From Brugia malayi (lineage: Eukaryota; Nematoda; Chromadorea; Rhabditida; Onchocercidae), in assembly GCF_000002995.4 (NCBI RefSeq), contig NW_025062478.1, positions 2,203,501-2,267,500 on the forward strand: DNA of 64,000 nt. Direction: 5' to 3'. Shown one piece after another: positions 58,296 to 64,000 of the stretch (positions are counted from its first letter, which is position 1; every line of letters starts with the position of its first letter). A program made the translations under genes and the position numbers. The notes below the pieces were generated by a model. It was given only the letters and a program-made list of their open reading frames with translations, had not been told where the DNA came from and searched no databases.

Positions 58296-60720
58296 CAAAA
58301 AAAAAAAGAATATTGGTGTTATTTAATATAAAAAGTAAGGTTAATTTACTTACTTAAAATTATTGAAATTTATGATAAATAAGTATTGACGTAAATATTA
58401 TAATTTGAAAAAAAATTTTTTTTTTCTTTTTTCTTTCTAGAAAATATAATTTTTTTTTTTTGTTATTTTATATTTTTTTATGCAAAATTTTTATTTTTAA
58501 AAAAAATTGTTTTATTTCTTTAATATTGTTGCAATGGATGAAATGAATTTGCATTTATAAAAATGAAAATTAGAAAATAATCAAAAATTTTTACAAAATA
58601 TTGGATTAATCATGTATTTAAGATTAAATTTGTTTATATGTTCGAATAGCATAGATTTGATAGCATTGATTCTAATTCTAGTAAATTGTTGACTTTGAAA
58701 TTTGCATATTTAATAATAATCTATTATTGTTATCATTATTTTTGATGCGATATTAGCAGTACTGTGCATTGTTGACATTTTAATTCAAATAGTTAAAATA
58801 TTTACTGTAATTAAAATCATGTTTGTTGAAAAAAAAATAAAAAAAGTCATATCATTATAATAGTAATAACAATAGTAATTTATAATAGCAATATAACAGG
58901 AATAATAATAAAAATAATAAATAGTATTAATAATTGATTAATTGATCAAAAATTTGATGTTTAACTTTTTTCTCAAACTTTTATTTTATTAAAAATTTTT
59001 CTTTCCTAGAAAATATGACCATAATTTATAGCATAAAACAGTGAAAAGTTTTGTTTTATTTATTTATTTATTTTTTTTAATTATTTTTTTCTAATTTTAT
59101 AAGAAATATATGTTCTTTTATTATATTGCATAAATAATTATTATAAATTGTACAAATTTTTCTCACAATTTGAAAATCGTTCAAAAAAGAAAAACAAAAA
59201 ACTTTTTTTTTTTTTTCATTCTTTCTTAATAAAAATCTTTTTGCAACATATATGGTTCAAAAAATGATAACAATGAGAGGGAAAAAATTACTGAAAAAAA
59301 AAAGCAAAAAATCGGGAATGGATTATCTAAAAGAAAAAAAACAATAATTTAAAAAAAAAAAGAAGTGATTTGCAAATATTTCGATAATCATTTTACAAAA
59401 TTATCATAATGATTCGTAATCTGATATCTGATATGTACAGATAAATTAACAGCTAAATAAATATAATAAATGTTTATTATCTAAAAACTAATTCATCCAT
59501 TTCTGTTTAACTTTTTGTCTTTCGTTCAAACAGCTGTTAAAATATTTCTGGACAATTTCATTCATTTTTGCTTATCTTTTTTTCAAATCATACATGTATA
59601 TTATTGCAGCCTTTTTTTTCCTCTATTTTGTTATTATTTTTTTTTATTAGACTAATTTTAATTTTAAATAATTTATCAGTTTTTATTAAATAATTCTTGG
59701 TGGATTTTTTTTCTTTTGTTTAGATTAATTTTAAATAGTTTATTAGTATTAATTAATATTTTGTAGAATAATTTTAATTTTGAGTAATCTATTAGTGATA
59801 TTAATCACTTAATAATAGTTAGTTAATTAATACATTTTATTAAATAATTGTGAATAGAAGTAAAAAATTTTATTTTTTTTTTGTATTGAATATGATAAAA
59901 TATGTGAAAAAATATGACAGATTTAATTATGAATTAATTATTTTTCCTATCTGACTTTATTAATTTTTTTTTTTTTTAAATTTTCATTTCTTACTTTGAA
60001 TTAAGAAAAATTTAGAGAAATTTTTTTTCTTTTTTTTAAAGTTAAGCTCTTTCTAACAAAATGAATGACATCAGATTAGAATCTTCAAAAAAAAAAAAAA
60101 AAAGATAAATTATAAAATGTGGCTATGTATGCTAATACGTGCAATTAGGATGATGATAGTGATAATAATGATAATAATCATTGATAATGCGATTATATCA
60201 AAATGATATTAAAATTTATTACTAATCACTGAAATTATTGTTTGTGATTGATTGAATTTGATAAGCAATGCTTCGAAGTGATAACATCAAAAGTTACACC
60301 TTTTCTTTTAAATTTTTAATCATTTCTTCATCTATTTGCTTTAGTCTTTTCAGTATAAAGATTAAAATGTTCAGAGATGATAAAGAATAAAAAAAAATGG
60401 AAATAGTTTTGTCTTTTATCACTATCTTATTTGATTATTTCATCTCCAATATAATTGAAATATTAATTGTATCAAATTTAAATTTTTTCTATCAAATTAT
60501 ATTCCTAACTTTTTCTGGATTAAATAATGCTAAATGTAATTACTTGCATAATTTATTTTTCTAATAAATTTAAGCTAAAATGTTATCAATTAAGCATAAA
60601 CTTTATCATGCAATTAATTACAAATATGTGAGAATTTTAATTTACGCGAATAATTCAATAAATTGTATAAAATTTAGATAAACGAAAATTTTCAAAAAGT
60701 CTTTTTTTTTTTTCACTAAT
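55385..60720. other. AT-rich upstream region of the IRF2BP-type gene
   Basis: More than five kilobases without a supported exon. A C-rich patch lies at 56435-56505, purine/pyrimidine tracts at 57935-58030, a GA run at 58265-58290 and GATAAT repeats at 60150-60185. The promoter and any non-coding first exon of the downstream gene probably lie in this stretch. Confidence 0.55.
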
Positions 60721-60724
60721 TTTT

Positions 60725-60741
60725 ATTTATTTGAATTTCAG
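60725..60741 (+). promoter_or_regulatory. Acceptor of the IRF2BP-type gene's first visible exon
   Basis: TTTATTTGAATTTCAG is a textbook nematode acceptor. It opens an exon with a 5' leader of about 170 nt before the ATG at 60913. It may receive a spliced leader or an upstream non-coding exon. A second TTTCAG at about 60788-60793 is an alternative. Confidence 0.5.
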
Positions 60742-60912
60742 GTCATGCATATTAGTTGAAAAAAAAATAGTCAGCCTAGTATTCGTATTTCAGATTATTT
60801 AAAATATCTGAAAATAAAATTTGCGCTCAAAGTCAAAAAATCACTGATTCATTTTCATACGGAAAAATTTCCGCTTCGTATATTATTATTATTATCTGTA
60901 TCGTCATATTGA

Positions 60913-63078
60913 ATGAATCCTAACGGTATGCTTGCAACAATGAATGGTGCAGCAGCTGCGGCGGCAGCTGCGGCAGCTGCCGTAGCACATAGCGGAAGTG
61001 GAAGCGGACCAAATGGTACCGTTAGCGCAAATGGTACTGGAACAGGAATAGGTGGTAATACCGGCGGAACAACAACAAAAATTGCTGGACGACAACACTG
61101 CTTCCTATGCGATCTACCTCGTTGGCCATGGGCTATGTGCAATGATTACATGGAACCTGTTTGTCGCGGTTGTGTCAACTATGAAGGAGCTGATCGGTTC
61201 CATTTTCAATTATTTTAAATTTGTAAAATGAACTTTAGAAATGACATAATTTTATTAATAAATTTTCTAATTACCAAAATTTCATTATTGTTTTAGCTAC
61301 ATATGCAAGAAATTTAAGAATGATTAATAATTTTAATTTCAAATCAATCTCAACTTTTTTTTTTTTCAAATCGTTTATTTGTCCTATATCTTCAAATACA
61401 GTGAAAAAAAGCTCTTTGTTTCAATTTATATATAAAGAATATTTCTCTTTTTTTTTGAAAATCTTAATTGGCTTATTAAAAATTCAAAATTACTTTAATA
61501 CAGCAACAATAAAAAATAATTATTATTAGCTTTTTTATTGCTAACATTTCAGTTTAAATGGAAATGAAAAAAAAAAAAAAGAAATCAAAAATAATAAAAA
61601 AATATTATTGATGAAAAAAAAAAAGCAAAATAAAACTAACAAAAATTTGATGGAAGTTTTTCTTTAAATTGATTTTTTTATCATAATAAAATGTATTAAA
61701 CTGTGCAAAAAAAAAATTCTTTATTTTTTACTTTTTTTGTTTTCTGACTTTTTATAATTTTCCCATCAATAATTTATAGGATAGAAAATGTAATTGAAAA
61801 TGCACGTCAATTGAAACGTGTTCACGGTTTTCCGGTAGGTGAAACTTCAACAGCAATTGCTAACCGAAATTTATCGCAGGTAACTTTTTGTTTTCATTTT
61901 TCATTTTTTCAATTTATTTTTACCTGATTTTATTACGGTTATTTTTTTCCCTCCTCTTTTTCTTGGAATTTTAATGAATTTTTTTTTTCTCAGACAACAA
62001 AATTCAGAATCCAAAAATTGTTACTATTGAATGAATGATTGAATTAATAGTTTTTTATAAAAAAAAAAGAAAAAAATGTATAAATATTTGATTGCATTTT
62101 TTTTTTATTTTTTGTTTTTCATCCAGAAAGAATGTTTAATGCAAGCTGGTGCCGGCCGATTTTCTCCGGCTGTAAATCGTGGTGTCAATCCGGTTACCGT
62201 ACCACCACCAACACCAGTTGTACAGCATCAACAGCAACAGCAACAAGCAGTTGCTGCAGCTGCAGTTGCTGCTGCAGCACAAGCTCAAATGCCACAATTA
62301 CCGCTAAATCAATTAACCGAAGTTAGCATCAATTATTATTATTATTTAGTGTCTTCATTATTACTATTCATTGTTTATTAATATCATTATTGTTGTCATT
62401 ATTATTATTATTACTATTATTATTATTCTTTAGTGTTTTTTTTTCCTTTTTTTGAATTTATGGTAAAAAATAATTTTTCACTTTGTTTGGATTATATCCA
62501 TGAGTAATTTGCATAAATTTCAACTTTTAATTTAATAATTATTGTTTTTTTTTTCAGGCTTTGGTACAACAACAACGGTTTATTTCTTTAGCTGGTAGGC
62601 AACCTGGTCAATTTACAGCTGAAGATTTGCATGCTTTACAACAATTGCAACGACCAATTCATCTTCAAAATTCACTTATGCAACATGGCCTTCCGATAAG
62701 TAAAATTTTATAGAATTATTCTTTTCTATTCATTTTTTTTTTTTTTTTTTTTCTATGAAATATTTATTTCAATTAAGAATTTCAATTAATTACGAAGTTT
62801 TTGATTCAAATTTTCAATTATTCGAAAGAAAAAAAAAAATTTTTTTTAAATATATTTTAAATTAATTTATGAATACTATCATTATTATTGATTCATAATT
62901 TTTTGTTTTATTGTTTTTGAAATAATTTTAGGTGTTTTTCCAAATTTGGTAACAAATAGTGTAGCAAGTTTGCTACCACCAAATGCATCACTTGCAGCTG
63001 CTGTTGCAGCATCTCGAAAACGTGATCATGATTCATCTGATGATATCAAACCTGATGTTTATGGAAAGGTACAACGTG
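60913..63078 (+). CDS. IRF2BP1/2/L-family transcriptional co-regulator, 5' part
   Basis: Five exons, 60913-61196, 61780-61879, 62127-62321, 62558-62699 and 62932-63078, join in phase and give the first 289 residues; the last donor (CGTG|GTAAGT) shows that the gene continues outside the window. The key feature is [13 protein letters not shown] at residues 63-75 followed by [19 protein letters not shown], the C4 zinc finger (Cys63, Cys66, Cys84, Cys87) that defines interferon regulatory factor 2-binding proteins, then a helix ending [11 protein letters not shown]. Family members act in the nucleus as transcriptional co-repressors and carry a C-terminal RING finger, which would lie beyond the window. 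An 11-residue poly-Ala tract (13-23) and a Gly/Ser/Thr-rich linker precede the finger; poly-Gln and Ala-rich tracts (exon 3) and QQ-rich sequence (exon 4) follow it, and an [10 protein letters not shown] motif ends the visible part. The first ATG after the 60741 acceptor was taken as the start; a second Met at residue 6 is possible. Confidence 0.93.
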
Positions 63079-63369
63079 GTAAGTTTTTTTTTTCTTTAAA
63101 TACTTTAATTACTTTTAATTGATTCTATTACTTATTAGTATTATTATTTTTTGCTATATTTTATTTGAAAATTTGGTTATTAAATTATTAATCTTAAAAT
63201 TTTATTAATTAATCTAAAGAATCACAAATATATATATATTCTTATCACTATTAATTTGTGAATGACAGAGAAAGAATGAAGATGAGAAGGTGAAGGAATG
63301 ATGAGAAGAAAGATGATTAATGCGTAATGTCTTTTTGTAGTAGACATTTTGTCTCCAAAATTGTTCTAA

Positions 63370-64000
63370 TTCACTCATTCATTTCATTCATTTATTCATT
63401 TCATTTCATTTCATTCATTCATTTCATTTCATTCATTCATTCATTCATTCATTCATTCATTCATTCATTCATTCATTCATTCATTCATTCATTCATTCAT
63501 TCATTCATTCATTCATTCATTCATTCATTCATTCATTCATTCATTCATTCATTCATTCATTCATTCATTCATTCATTCATTCATTCATTCGTTTCATTCA
63601 TTCATTCGTTTCATTCATTCATTCATTCATTCATTCATTCATTCATTCATTCATTCATTCATTCATTCATTCATTTATTCATTCATTCATTCATTCGTTT
63701 TCATTCATTCATTCATTCATTCATTCATTCATTCGTTTCATTCATTCATTCATTCATTCATTCATTCATTCTTTCATTCATTCATTCATTCATTCATTCA
63801 TTCTTTCATTCATTCATTCATTCATTCATTCATTCTTTCATTCTTTCATTCATTCATTCATTCATTCATTCCATTTCATTCATTCATTCATTCCATTTCA
63901 TTCATTCATTCATTCATTCATTCATTCATTCATTCATTCATTCATTCATTCCATTCATTCATTCATTCATTCATTCATTCATTCATTCATTCATTCATTC
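63370..64000. repeat. (ATTC)n array reaching the window end
   Basis: More than 600 bases of nearly perfect ATTC units with occasional GTTTC, CTTTC and CCATTTC interruptions that themselves recur. It follows the 63079 donor and so lies in an intron of the IRF2BP-type gene if that gene continues. The array is cut by the window edge. Confidence 0.97.

Noticed and set aside
60855..61142. 95-codon minus-strand open frame over the first IRF2BP exon
   Set aside because: It is the antisense shadow of the poly-Ala and Gly-rich coding exon; the plus strand carries the conserved C4 finger.
1..64000. tRNA, rRNA, spliced-leader RNA genes or CRISPR arrays
   Set aside because: I looked for GC-enriched cloverleaf-size blocks, conserved B-box-like strings and regularly spaced repeats with unique spacers, and found none; the regular arrays have no unique spacers.

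Overview
The window is very AT-rich eukaryotic DNA, dense in poly(A)/poly(T) runs and microsatellites, and most likely comes from a nematode. The reasons are a KSAYMRFamide (FLP-6 type) neuropeptide gene, short TTTCAG-like splice acceptors, start codons just behind acceptor sites as expected for spliced-leader trans-splicing, and a TTBK/CK1-type kinase of the kind expanded in nematodes. Species cannot be told. All gene models were assembled by hand from splice sites with matching intron phase; most exons are far shorter than a usual ORF cutoff.

Layout: (1) 288-1494 (+) is the 3' half of a TTBK-like protein kinase. (2) 1647-4499 (-) is a complete seven-exon gene with four C2H2 zinc fingers, convergent with the kinase. 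(3) 4530-8400 is an intergenic stretch of AAT, CT and GA repeats with a GC-rich 9-bp minisatellite. (4) 8424-14249 (+) is a 13-exon gene for a protein of about 537 residues that I do not recognise; its 3' end is ambiguous. (5) 15008-16323 (-) is a four-exon neuropeptide precursor gene, flp-6 type, with three RFamide copies. (6) About 16.4-60.7 kb is a gene-poor interval of some 44 kb holding only repeats, palindromes and a few short coding-like islands. (7) 60913-63078 (+) and onwards is the 5' part of an IRF2BP1/2/L-family co-regulator gene with the diagnostic N-terminal C4 zinc finger, poly-Ala and poly-Gln tracts. (8) From about 63370 to the window end an (ATTC)n array fills an intron of that gene.

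There is no operon-like clustering; adjacent genes alternate in strand. The most useful observations are the hidden FLP-6 gene, whose introns cut the RFamide Arg codon at the same place in successive peptide repeats; several hairpins in the desert that share a 38-nt size with 17-position arms and a 4-nt loop, one of them perfect and GC-rich; a 38-bp satellite carrying paired GATA motifs; and short spliced coding-like islands (34386-34631, 41029-41220, 55170-55290, 31660-31750, 49320-49490) that only transcript data can settle.
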